Shown here piece by piece: positions 37,189-44,745 of a stretch of DNA of 64,000 nucleotides (position 1 is the stretch's first letter; the number at the start of each line of letters is the position of its first letter). The notes under the pieces are model-generated. The model was not told the DNA's origin. It ran no database searches and saw only the letters and a program-made list of their open reading frames with translations. Origin of the DNA: Pontibacter anaerobius (GTDB lineage Bacteria; Bacteroidota; Bacteroidia; Cytophagales; Hymenobacteraceae); the NCBI RefSeq assembly GCF_026241195.1, contig NZ_JAPFQO010000003.1, forward strand, positions 372,001-436,000, given 5' to 3'. Position numbers and translations under genes: made by a program.

Positions 37189-37220
37189 TCGCTTTCAAGT
37201 ATAAAAATTACTGACTTAGC

Positions 37221-37331
37221 AATCTGGCGATGCTATTGCCAGATTGGTATAAAAGGCCTTTACAGGCTGCCTATTAGCTTTACTTAACCTTAGGGGCCTG
37301 TGTCAGGAATACCTGAACAGCCTCTAAGGTT
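37221..37331 (+). terminator. Two consecutive hairpins after susD
   Basis: AATCTGGC at 37221-37228 pairs with GCCAGATT at 37238-37245. AACCTTAG at 37286-37293 pairs with CTAAGGTT at 37324-37331, with inner TCAGG/CCTGA pairing. Neither has a strong T tract, so they may terminate transcription or protect the susCD message. Confidence 0.5.
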
Positions 37332-37403
37332 ATATGTCTACTGAATGCTTTTAAAGCAACTATTGATTTCAGAGGGCTACTTCACCCTTGTATAAAGATT
37401 TTT

Positions 37404-39143
37404 ATGGAAGACTTCCAGGTTAAAAAGAAAGTAAAAAAGTATGATGCTGTCATCGTTGGCTCAGGGGCGGGCGGCGGCATGGCTGCCTATGTTTTAGCCA
37501 ATGCAGGTTTAAAAGTATGTTTGCTCGAGGCGGGCGCTATGTATGATCCAGCTACCGACTCAGCGCAGCTAAAGAATCCCTGGGAATCCCCTCGAAGAGG
37601 TGCCAGCACTAAGTTCAGGCCTTTCGGTGATTTTGACGGATGCTACTGGGGATGGGAAATAGACGGCGAGCCTTACACAAAGGCGGAAGGAACCGAGTGG
37701 GACTGGTGGCGCGCCCGCATGTTGGGAGGAAGAACCAACCACTGGGGCCGCATCTCGCTGCGTTTCGGACCGAAGGACTTTAAGCACAAAAGTATAGATG
37801 GGCTGGGGGAAGACTGGCCTATCGGGTATGAGGACGTAAAGCCATACTATGATAAGGTAGACCGTTTGATCGGGGTGTTTGGCACCAACGAAGGGTTGGA
37901 GGATGAGCCGGATGGTATTTTCCTGCCCCCGCCGTTGCCTCGCCTGCACGAACTGATGATCAAGAAAGCAGCCACGGGAATCGGCATTCCTGTTATACCA
38001 TCCCGCTTGTCCGTACTTACCAAGAAGATAAACGATGAGCGGGGCCAGTGCTTCTACTGTGCCCAGTGCGGCCGAAGCTGTAAAGCCTACGCAGACTTCT
38101 CCTCTTCTTCCTGTTTGGTGAAACCAGCCGTGGCAACCGGTAACGTGGATGTTATTCCGCATGCGATGGCGCGTGAGGTACTAACCAACGCAGAGGGTAC
38201 AGCAACGGGTGTGTCGTATGTAGACACGCTGGACATGCTGGACTACCAGGTAGACGGCAGAGTGGTGATACTGGCTGCCAGTGCCTGTGAAAGCGCGCGA
38301 CTGCTGCTCAACTCGGTATCCCAGCGCCACCCGAACGGCCTGGCGAACTCCAGCGACGTGGTTGGTAAATACCTGCACGATTCGACAGGAGCTGCCGTGG
38401 GGGGCGTGCTTCCGCAGCTGATGGGCCGCAAGCGCTATAACGAGGATGGTGTTGGCGGTATGCACGTTTACACGCCGTGGTGGCTGGATAACAAAAAACT
38501 CGATTTCCCGAGAGGGTACCACATAGAGTACTGGGGAGGTATGCAGCAACCGGCCTACGGGTTTGGCTGGGGCATAGAGAACCTGAATGGGAAAATGCAG
38601 GTACATGGCAAAACGAAGGAAGCCGGCGGCTACGGTAAGTCCCTGAAAGACGACTATCGTTTTATGTACGGGGCAAGCGTGGGGATGGCCGGCCGTGGGG
38701 AAGCCATCGCTTTCGAGAGTAACTACTGCGAGATCGACCCCAATGTGGTGGATAAGTATGGCATTCCGGTTTTGCGGTTTAATGTGAAGTACTCCGACTA
38801 CGAGATCAACCAGGCCAAGCATATGAACGAAACGTTCAAGGAGATCATGCATGAAATGGGGGCCGTCATTACGTGGGGTGGCGATGCCGGGCCGCACAAC
38901 AACTGGGGGCTGGAGAATCCGGGCAAGATTATTCATGAGGCAGGTACTGTGCGCATGGGCAACGATCCAAAAAAATCTGCTCTGAACAAGTATAGCCAGG
39001 CGCATGACTGTAAAAACCTGTTCTGTGTAGACGGAGGCCAGTTCGTGTCGCAGGGAGACAAAAACATCACCTGGACCATAATGGCGCTTTCGATGCGGGC
39101 ATCTGAGTACATTGTAGATCAAATGAAAAAGCAAAACCTCTAG
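37404..39143 (+). CDS. GMC-family flavin oxidoreductase, catalytic subunit of a predicted sugar 3-dehydrogenase (module A)
   Basis: A 579-aa FAD enzyme of the glucose-methanol-choline family. The Rossmann motif VGSGAGGGMAAYVLANAG is at 18-35 and HEAGTVRMG (catalytic His) at about 513. Residues C216, C222 and C226 show the C-x5-C-x3-C spacing of the [3Fe-4S] site in bacterial FAD-glucose dehydrogenases, with an extra Cys at 219. It has no signal peptide. The next gene, 30 bases downstream, encodes a Tat-signal small subunit that could carry it to the periplasm. Oxidation of glycosides at C3 is inferred from the DUF1080 gene that follows. Confidence 0.9.
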   Translation: MEDFQVKKKVKKYDAVIVGSGAGGGMAAYVLANAGLKVCLLEAGAMYDPATDSAQLKNPWESPRRGASTKFRPFGDFDGCYWGWEIDGEPYTKAEGTEWDWWRARMLGGRTNHWGRISLRFGPKDFKHKSIDGLGEDWPIGYEDVKPYYDKVDRLIGVFGTNEGLEDEPDGIFLPPPLPRLHELMIKKAATGIGIPVIPSRLSVLTKKINDERGQCFYCAQCGRSCKAYADFSSSSCLVKPAVATGNVDVIPHAMAREVLTNAEGTATGVSYVDTLDMLDYQVDGRVVILAASACESARLLLNSVSQRHPNGLANSSDVVGKYLHDSTGAAVGGVLPQLMGRKRYNEDGVGGMHVYTPWWLDNKKLDFPRGYHIEYWGGMQQPAYGFGWGIENLNGKMQVHGKTKEAGGYGKSLKDDYRFMYGASVGMAGRGEAIAFESNYCEIDPNVVDKYGIPVLRFNVKYSDYEINQAKHMNETFKEIMHEMGAVITWGGDAGPHNNWGLENPGKIIHEAGTVRMGNDPKKSALNKYSQAHDCKNLFCVDGGQFVSQGDKNITWTIMALSMRASEYIVDQMKKQNL

Positions 39144-39173
39144 CCCTGCTTTTGAGGTAAAAATTATACTTAT

Positions 39174-39848
39174 ATGGACAGAAGAGAATCTTTCAAAGCC
39201 ATTGTGCTGGGCACTGTTTCTTCAGTGTTGCTCCTGGAGTCCTGCGACACCAAAACCGATGAGCAGGTTGTGCAAGTCATCGATAAGCCTGATGCTTCCG
39301 CCACGGATGGGCGTATGCCGGAGGAGGTTGCGCGCCTGAAGGAGATCAAGTCTAAAACTTTCTTCACCGAGCAGGAAATGGCTACCATCACAGTGCTTTC
39401 TGATATCATCATTCCGGAAGACGAGGTAAGTGGAAGCGCGTCTGAAGCCGGAGTGCCTGACTTTATAGAGTTCATCGTGAAAGACAAGCCGGAGTTACAG
39501 ACACCAATGCGCAGTGGACTTAAGTGGTTGGATATACAGTGCCTGAACCGCTTTGAAAAACCATTTAAAGACTGTAAGCAAAGGCAGCAACTGGAAATGG
39601 TGGATGCCGTAGCTTACCCTGAAAAGGCAAAACCTGAGATGAAGAAAGGCGTGTCGTTCTTTAACCTGATGCGCAACCTGACGGCAACCGGCTTCTTTAC
39701 CTCTGAAATGGGTGTGAAAGACCTGGACTACCAGGGAAACCGCCCGAACCAATGGAAGGGAGTGCCTGAGGATGTATTAAAGCAGTACAAGTTGGCTTAT
39801 ACAGAAAAAGAGTTGAGGGAATGCGTGACCTTTGACCGCACTGCATAA
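39174..39848 (+). CDS. Gluconate 2-dehydrogenase subunit 3 family protein, Tat-type lipoprotein (module A)
   Basis: A 224-aa small subunit of GMC dehydrogenases. The N-terminus MDRRESFKAIVLGTVSS holds a twin-arginine (RRESFK) signal and ends in a lipobox-like LLESC (Cys near residue 23). The body has the family segment FTEQEMATITVLSDIIIPEDE and GVPDFIEFIV, then FNLMRNLTATGFFTSEMGVKDL. Its probable job is to export, anchor and mature the GMC subunit encoded 30 bases upstream. The DUF1080 gene follows 52 bases later. Confidence 0.9.
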   Translation: MDRRESFKAIVLGTVSSVLLLESCDTKTDEQVVQVIDKPDASATDGRMPEEVARLKEIKSKTFFTEQEMATITVLSDIIIPEDEVSGSASEAGVPDFIEFIVKDKPELQTPMRSGLKWLDIQCLNRFEKPFKDCKQRQQLEMVDAVAYPEKAKPEMKKGVSFFNLMRNLTATGFFTSEMGVKDLDYQGNRPNQWKGVPEDVLKQYKLAYTEKELRECVTFDRTA

Positions 39849-39900
39849 CCTGGTTTTCATAAAAAGGTAAGAATCGCGGACAGATAAAATAAAGCACCAG

Positions 39901-40671
39901 ATGACATCTAAACTCGTAATGATAGTCCTGTTAGCAGGTAGTTTTTTTATGGCACAGGCACAGCAAAAAGCAAAACCGGAAGATACGGAAGTATGGGAGC
40001 CCGTACCCGAAGTTGTAAAGCCCGGGCAAGTAAATATAGAGGCTCCGGCCGATGCAGTTTTCCTGTTCAATGGCGAGAACCTGGATCAATGGGTGTCTAC
40101 TAATGACAGGTCCAAGTCTGCTGGTTGGGCAGTATCGAATGGGGTGATGACTGTAAACAAACAGGCAGGCAACATCGAGACGAAGGAGGCTTTTAAAGAC
40201 TACCAGCTGCACATTGAGTGGCGTATTCCGGAAAACATCAACCTGGAGGGGCAGTCGCGGGGGAACAGCGGTATTTTCCTGGCCTCCACAGGCAAAGGCG
40301 ATGCCGGTTACGAGCTGCAGTTGCTGGACTCCTATAACAACAAGACCTATGTGAACGGGATGGCAGGAAGTATATACAAGCAGTTTGTTCCGTTGGCAAA
40401 CCCGGCCAGGAAACCCGGCGAGTGGCAGAGCTACGATATATTCTGGAAAGCGCCAGAATTTGAAGCGGATGGTTCGCTGAAATCTCCTGCGCGGGTAACG
40501 GTGCTGTTTAACGGCGTGCTGGTGCAAAACAATGTAGAGTTGTTGGGGCCTACGCAGTATATCGGTAAGCCATCCTATAAAAAGCATGGTGCAGCCCCCA
40601 TAAAGTTGCAGGCGCATGGCGATAAGAGCGAGCCTATCAGCTTCCGTAATATCTGGATAAGAGAGCTGTAG
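39901..40671 (+). CDS. DUF1080 (3-keto-disaccharide hydrolase family) protein (module A)
   Basis: A secreted 256-aa protein with a signal peptide ending near FMAQAQ (residue about 20). The DUF1080 domain shows AVFLFNGENLDQWVS, RGNSGIFLASTGKGDAGYELQL, YVNGMAGSIYKQF, VLFNGVLVQNNVELLGPT and APIKLQAHGDKSEPISFRNIWI. It is closer to the DUF1080 part of the 25706 protein than to the 29776 and 62782 copies. It follows the GMC/subunit-3 pair on the same strand, so it may cleave the 3-keto-glycosides they make. Confidence 0.9.
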   Translation: MTSKLVMIVLLAGSFFMAQAQQKAKPEDTEVWEPVPEVVKPGQVNIEAPADAVFLFNGENLDQWVSTNDRSKSAGWAVSNGVMTVNKQAGNIETKEAFKDYQLHIEWRIPENINLEGQSRGNSGIFLASTGKGDAGYELQLLDSYNNKTYVNGMAGSIYKQFVPLANPARKPGEWQSYDIFWKAPEFEADGSLKSPARVTVLFNGVLVQNNVELLGPTQYIGKPSYKKHGAAPIKLQAHGDKSEPISFRNIWIREL

Positions 40672-40773
40672 CAATTCTCTCCGGCCAGTTGCCAGGGAGT
40701 ACGATCCCTGTAAAATTAAACCTGAGTTATTGATAGATTGGTTGATTAGTAATAGTTTAAGGTGAATTTGCTG

Positions 40774-40815
40774 ATGATCCTGGTACCAGTAATGGAATCA
40801 GGATCATTATGCTTT
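40774..40815 (+). terminator. Hairpin terminator after module A
   Basis: ATGATCCTG at 40774-40782 pairs with CAGGATCAT at 40799-40807, followed by TATGCTTTCTTT. It lies 100 bases past the DUF1080 stop. The rest of the 380-base spacer before GH29 shows only several AGTATA-type motifs. Confidence 0.45.
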
Positions 40816-41050
40816 CTTTAGCCTGTGAAACAAACTAATTTATACTTTGGCAGCCCGCCGTAAACTTACTCTGCTCCGGATAGGTGGGACTAGGCTGGCT
40901 ATACTTTGGGAAATGATATAAAGTATAAAATTCGTGGAGCAGGGCCCGGTTTTTAAGTAATAGCGATGAAGCTTACCCACTGAGCTTCTACCTTCCGGAG
41001 AACAGAGTAAAGCTTTGCTGTCCCATTTCCGTGAACCATAAAAGCTACTG

Positions 41051-42532
41051 ATGAAGAAGTATAGTTTACTGTTAGCCGCCGCCTTGGCGAGTACCTTCCT
41101 TTCCTGTTCAACGAGCAGTACCAACACTGCAGTGCAGGCTGTTGCCCCGCCACAACCTGTGCTTCCCGTTCCTTCAGAGGCACAAATGGCCTGGCACGAG
41201 ATGGAGATGAATGCCTTTATCCACTTCACAACCAACACCTTTACGGACCTGGAATGGGGCTACGGAGATGAGAGTCCGGCTATTTTCAACCCCTCTCAGT
41301 TGGATGCGGAGCAATGGGTGCGCACACTCAAGGGTGCCGGTTTTAAAGGAGTTATCCTTACCTGTAAGCACCACGATGGCTTTGCGCTTTGGCCTAGCAA
41401 GTATACGGAGCATTCCGTGAAGAACAGCCCCTACAAAGACGGAGAGGGAGACGTGGTGAAAGAGGTAGCGGATGCCTGCCAGAAGTATGGGATGAAGTTC
41501 GGCGTGTACCTCTCGCCCTGGGACAGGAACCGTGCGGATTACGGAAATCCCTCCTACATAGCATACTATAGAAATCAACTCGAAGAAATATTTACCTCCT
41601 ACGGGCCTTTTTTTGAGATGTGGTTTGATGGAGCCAATGGCGGAGACGGTTACTACGGCGGCACCCGTGAAACCCGCAGAATAGACCGTGCTACGTACTA
41701 CAATTGGCCTGCCACCCTACGTATGGTAGATCAGTTGCAGCCTAGCCCCGAGGTGTTGTTTTTCAGTGATGCAGGGCCTGATATACGCTGGGTCGGAAAC
41801 GAGAAAGGCTTTGTCGGGGAAACGAACTGGAACACCATCAGCAACGATACGCTGTACGCAGGCAAGGCTGGCATCGAAGACCTCTTGAACACAGGTTCGG
41901 CAGACGGCGACAAATGGATTCCGGGAGAGGTAGACGTTTCGATCCGGCCAGGCTGGTTTTACCACGCCAAAGAAGACTCGCTGGTAAAGACGCCTGAGAA
42001 GCTGTTCGAGATATACCTGACCTCTGTCGGCCGCGGCTCCACACTACTCCTGAACGTGCCGCCAGACAAACGCGGGCTCATCCATGAAAACGACGTAGAA
42101 GCCTTGAAAGGGTGGAGGCAATTATTGGATGAAGCGTTTAAGACGAACCTGGCAGCGAAGGCAAAAGTCAAGGCCGATACCTTTCGCGGAAAAGCAGCAG
42201 CATACGCAGGAGCAAACGTGACAGATGGCGATAAAGAAACCTACTGGGCAACAGACGATGGAGTAACTTCGGGTACTCTGGAGCTAGATTTAGGCAAAGT
42301 ACAGCTCGTAAAATATGTGCTGCTGCAGGAATACATAAAACTAGGGCAACGGGTGAAATCATTCACAGTGGATGTATGGCAGGACAATGCCTGGAAACCT
42401 GTGGCTGATGCAACCACCATTGGTTACAAGCGAATCCTTAAACTCGAGCAGCCTTCTGCCACAGATAAAATCCGCATCAATTTCACGGATGCCAGGGCAA
42501 ACCCGGTCATCTCAAATATAGAAGTATATTAG
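41051..42532 (+). CDS. GH29 family alpha-L-fucosidase with C-terminal discoidin/CBM32-like domain
   Basis: A 493-aa lipoprotein with lipobox FLSC (Cys near residue 19). The GH29 barrel shows MAWHEMEMNAFIHFTTNTF, GVILTCKHHDGFALWPS and FGVYLSPWDRN. The catalytic nucleophile Asp lies in FFEMWFDGANGG at about residue 193. The C-terminal region (about 365-493) has the discoidin pattern VTDGDKETYWATDDG and VDVWQDNAWKPV and probably binds sugar. It removes terminal alpha-fucose from glycans. It stands 155 bases before the glycosylasparaginase gene. Confidence 0.94.
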   Translation: MKKYSLLLAAALASTFLSCSTSSTNTAVQAVAPPQPVLPVPSEAQMAWHEMEMNAFIHFTTNTFTDLEWGYGDESPAIFNPSQLDAEQWVRTLKGAGFKGVILTCKHHDGFALWPSKYTEHSVKNSPYKDGEGDVVKEVADACQKYGMKFGVYLSPWDRNRADYGNPSYIAYYRNQLEEIFTSYGPFFEMWFDGANGGDGYYGGTRETRRIDRATYYNWPATLRMVDQLQPSPEVLFFSDAGPDIRWVGNEKGFVGETNWNTISNDTLYAGKAGIEDLLNTGSADGDKWIPGEVDVSIRPGWFYHAKEDSLVKTPEKLFEIYLTSVGRGSTLLLNVPPDKRGLIHENDVEALKGWRQLLDEAFKTNLAAKAKVKADTFRGKAAAYAGANVTDGDKETYWATDDGVTSGTLELDLGKVQLVKYVLLQEYIKLGQRVKSFTVDVWQDNAWKPVADATTIGYKRILKLEQPSATDKIRINFTDARANPVISNIEVY

Positions 42533-42688
42533 GGAAGTGAATCGCAAAGTATAAATAGCCAAACCGGGTGGATTAATTGTTTATCAAGGTATGTAAAGGA
42601 CGCCCGGTAAACGATTGGCCTCGGAAAACGACACAAGTATAAAAACTGGGGCCACGACTACGTTGCCCTAATCCATAAAGTATAAAAC

Positions 42689-43666
42689 ATGAGCACCAGA
42701 CGTAAATTTATTAAGTTATCTGCCTTGGGCGCGACCTTTATGAGCGGAGGGTTCCAGTTTGCAAGCGCCTTTGGCGGTTCGCTAAAGACTGCCAAAAGCA
42801 ACAAGCCCGTCGTGATCTCCACCTGGGAGCACGGCATCCCGGCCAACGCGGCGGCCTGGAAAATCCTCTCCGGAAAAGGCAGTGCCCTGGATGCCGTGGA
42901 GGCCGGGGTGCGGGTGCCGGAGGCCGATCCTGAGGTGCGTACCGTAGGCTATGGCGGCTTCCCGGACAGGGAAGGTAAAGTCACCCTGGACGCCTGCATT
43001 ATGGACAAGGACAGCAATTGTGGTTCCGTGGCCTTTCTGCAACACATAAAGCACCCGATATCGGTGGCCCGCAAGGTGATGGAGGATACCCCGCACGTGA
43101 TGCTGGTAGGGGAGGGTGCCCTGCAGTTCGCCGTGGAGAAGGGTTTTAAGAAAGAAAATCTGTTAACGCCCGCCTCGGAAAAGGATTGGCAGAACTGGCT
43201 GAAAGAGTCCAAGTATAAACCGGTCATCAACATCGAGAACCACGACACCATCGGCCTGCTGGCGCTGGATGCCAACGGAGACCTGGCCGGCGCCTGCACC
43301 ACCAGCGGTGCCGCTTACAAAATGCACGGCCGCGTGGGCGATTCCCCGATCATTGGGGCTGGTTTGTTTGTGGATAACGAGGTGGGGGCCGCTACGGCCA
43401 CGGGCCTGGGCGAGGCCGTGATTCGTATGGTGGGCAGCCACCTGGTGGTGGAACTCATGCGCCAGGGCAACTCGCCCGAGGACGCCTGCCGCCTGGCCGT
43501 GGAGCGCATCATATCGAAACAAAAAGACGTGAAGGACCTGCAGGTGGGCTTTATTGCGCTCAACAAGAACGGCGAGTATGGCGGTTACTGCATTCACAAG
43601 GGCTTTAACTATGCTGTACAGGAAAAAGCTGGCGTGAAGCTGATTGATGGAAAGAGTAAGTTCTAA
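42689..43666 (+). CDS. N4-(beta-N-acetylglucosaminyl)-L-asparaginase (glycosylasparaginase), Tat-exported
   Basis: An Ntn-hydrolase that splits the GlcNAc-Asn bond of N-glycopeptides. The Tat signal is STRRKFIKLSALGATFMSGG, cleaved near FASA. The precursor is expected to cut itself before Thr187 in ENHDTIGLLALD, freeing the nucleophile. GACTTSGAAYKMHGRVGDSP and GEAVIRMVGSHLVVELMRQG are typical of this branch of the asparaginase family. Length (325 aa) fits. Its last 20 bases overlap cutC. Ordinary isoaspartyl peptidase activity is an alternative, but the sequence motifs favour glycosylasparaginase. Confidence 0.92.
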   Translation: MSTRRKFIKLSALGATFMSGGFQFASAFGGSLKTAKSNKPVVISTWEHGIPANAAAWKILSGKGSALDAVEAGVRVPEADPEVRTVGYGGFPDREGKVTLDACIMDKDSNCGSVAFLQHIKHPISVARKVMEDTPHVMLVGEGALQFAVEKGFKKENLLTPASEKDWQNWLKESKYKPVINIENHDTIGLLALDANGDLAGACTTSGAAYKMHGRVGDSPIIGAGLFVDNEVGAATATGLGEAVIRMVGSHLVVELMRQGNSPEDACRLAVERIISKQKDVKDLQVGFIALNKNGEYGGYCIHKGFNYAVQEKAGVKLIDGKSKF

Positions 43667-44411
43667 CCCGGTGCCGGTGCTGGAGGTCTGCATCGATTCT
43701 GTGGCCTCGGCCTTGGCTGCTGAGCAGGGCGGGGCCCAGCGGGTGGAACTCTGCGACTACCTGGCCGGCGGCGGCACCACGCCCAGCGCCGGCATGATCG
43801 GAGTGGTCCGGCAAAGTATAAACATTGGCCTGCACGTGCTCATACGCCCACGGCGCGGTGACTTTTTATATTCGGCTGCCGAATTCGAGATCATGAAGCG
43901 CGACATCAGGGTATGCCGTGAATTAGAAGTGGACGGGGTGGTGATCGGTGCCTTGACCAAAGGCGGAAGTATAGACATGGCTGGCACGCAGGCGCTGATC
44001 GAAGCCGCGGGAAGTATGAGCATCACCTTCCACCGTGCCTTCGACCTGGTGGCAGACCCGCACAAAGCACTGGGCGATTTGCTGCAACTGAACGTGCACC
44101 GCCTGCTCACCTCTGGCCAGCAGGAAACGGCGCTGCAGGGTGCCGACCTGATCCGGGAACTGAACGTACGGGCGGCGGGCAAGCTCATCATCATGCCCGG
44201 CGGTGGCGTAACGCCAAACAATGTACAGGAACTGGTCACCAGAACCGGGGTGCGGGAAGTACACGCTTCGCTCCGGAAATCAGTGGATAGCGGGATGCTT
44301 TTCCGCAAAGACTACCCGCCCATGTCCGGCAATCGGGTGCTTTCGGAGTTCGAGCAACTGGTGGCCGATGCAGAGCAGGTAACGGCTATGCGTGCAGCTT
44401 TTAAAGTATAA
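43647..44411 (+). CDS. cutC: CutC family protein
   Basis: A 254-aa cytoplasmic TIM-barrel protein of the CutC family. It was named for copper homeostasis but its true reaction is uncertain. Motifs: VLEVCIDSVASALAAEQGGAQRVELC, GGTTPSAGMIG, VLIRPRRGDFLYS, GVVIGALTKGG, TFHRAFDLV, RLLTSGQQ and IIMPGGGVTPNN. ATG 43647 is the start, overlapping the glycosylasparaginase end by 20 bases. This suggests translational coupling and perhaps a role in processing the released amino sugar (inference). The gene ends with AAAGTATAA. Confidence 0.93.
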   Translation: MERVSSNPVPVLEVCIDSVASALAAEQGGAQRVELCDYLAGGGTTPSAGMIGVVRQSINIGLHVLIRPRRGDFLYSAAEFEIMKRDIRVCRELEVDGVVIGALTKGGSIDMAGTQALIEAAGSMSITFHRAFDLVADPHKALGDLLQLNVHRLLTSGQQETALQGADLIRELNVRAAGKLIIMPGGGVTPNNVQELVTRTGVREVHASLRKSVDSGMLFRKDYPPMSGNRVLSEFEQLVADAEQVTAMRAAFKV

Positions 44412-44537
44412 CTGTTACGGTTAGCTGAGATGGATTATGGGGAGATGCACAATGAGCGTTTTTGCGAGCAACCTTGATGCCTTGGGTATAAGCGTGTTAC
44501 TAACATTTTGCTGATCAAAATATCATACATGCCAGAA

Positions 44538-44569
44538 GCCTGCAAGCGGAAATGCTTGCAGGCTTTTTT
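44538..44569 (+). terminator. Terminator after cutC
   Basis: GCCTGCAAGC at 44538-44547 pairs perfectly with GCTTGCAGGC at 44554-44563 and is followed by TTTTTT. The stem is almost identical to the tRNA-Ser terminator at 9149. Confidence 0.85.
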
Positions 44570-44745
44570 GGTCGCGGGCGATGTTGGCTTTGCATGGCAG
44601 CACAGAGGTGGCAGTTTCTTTTTATGACACATAAAGCTGCGCTAAGCACCGTTTCATTCGATTTAATCGTAATTTCATGCTCCCTATACTTTGTGCCGAT
44701 GCTTGAGTAGAGGTAGCATTTGTGTTGATCATACTTACCATATTC

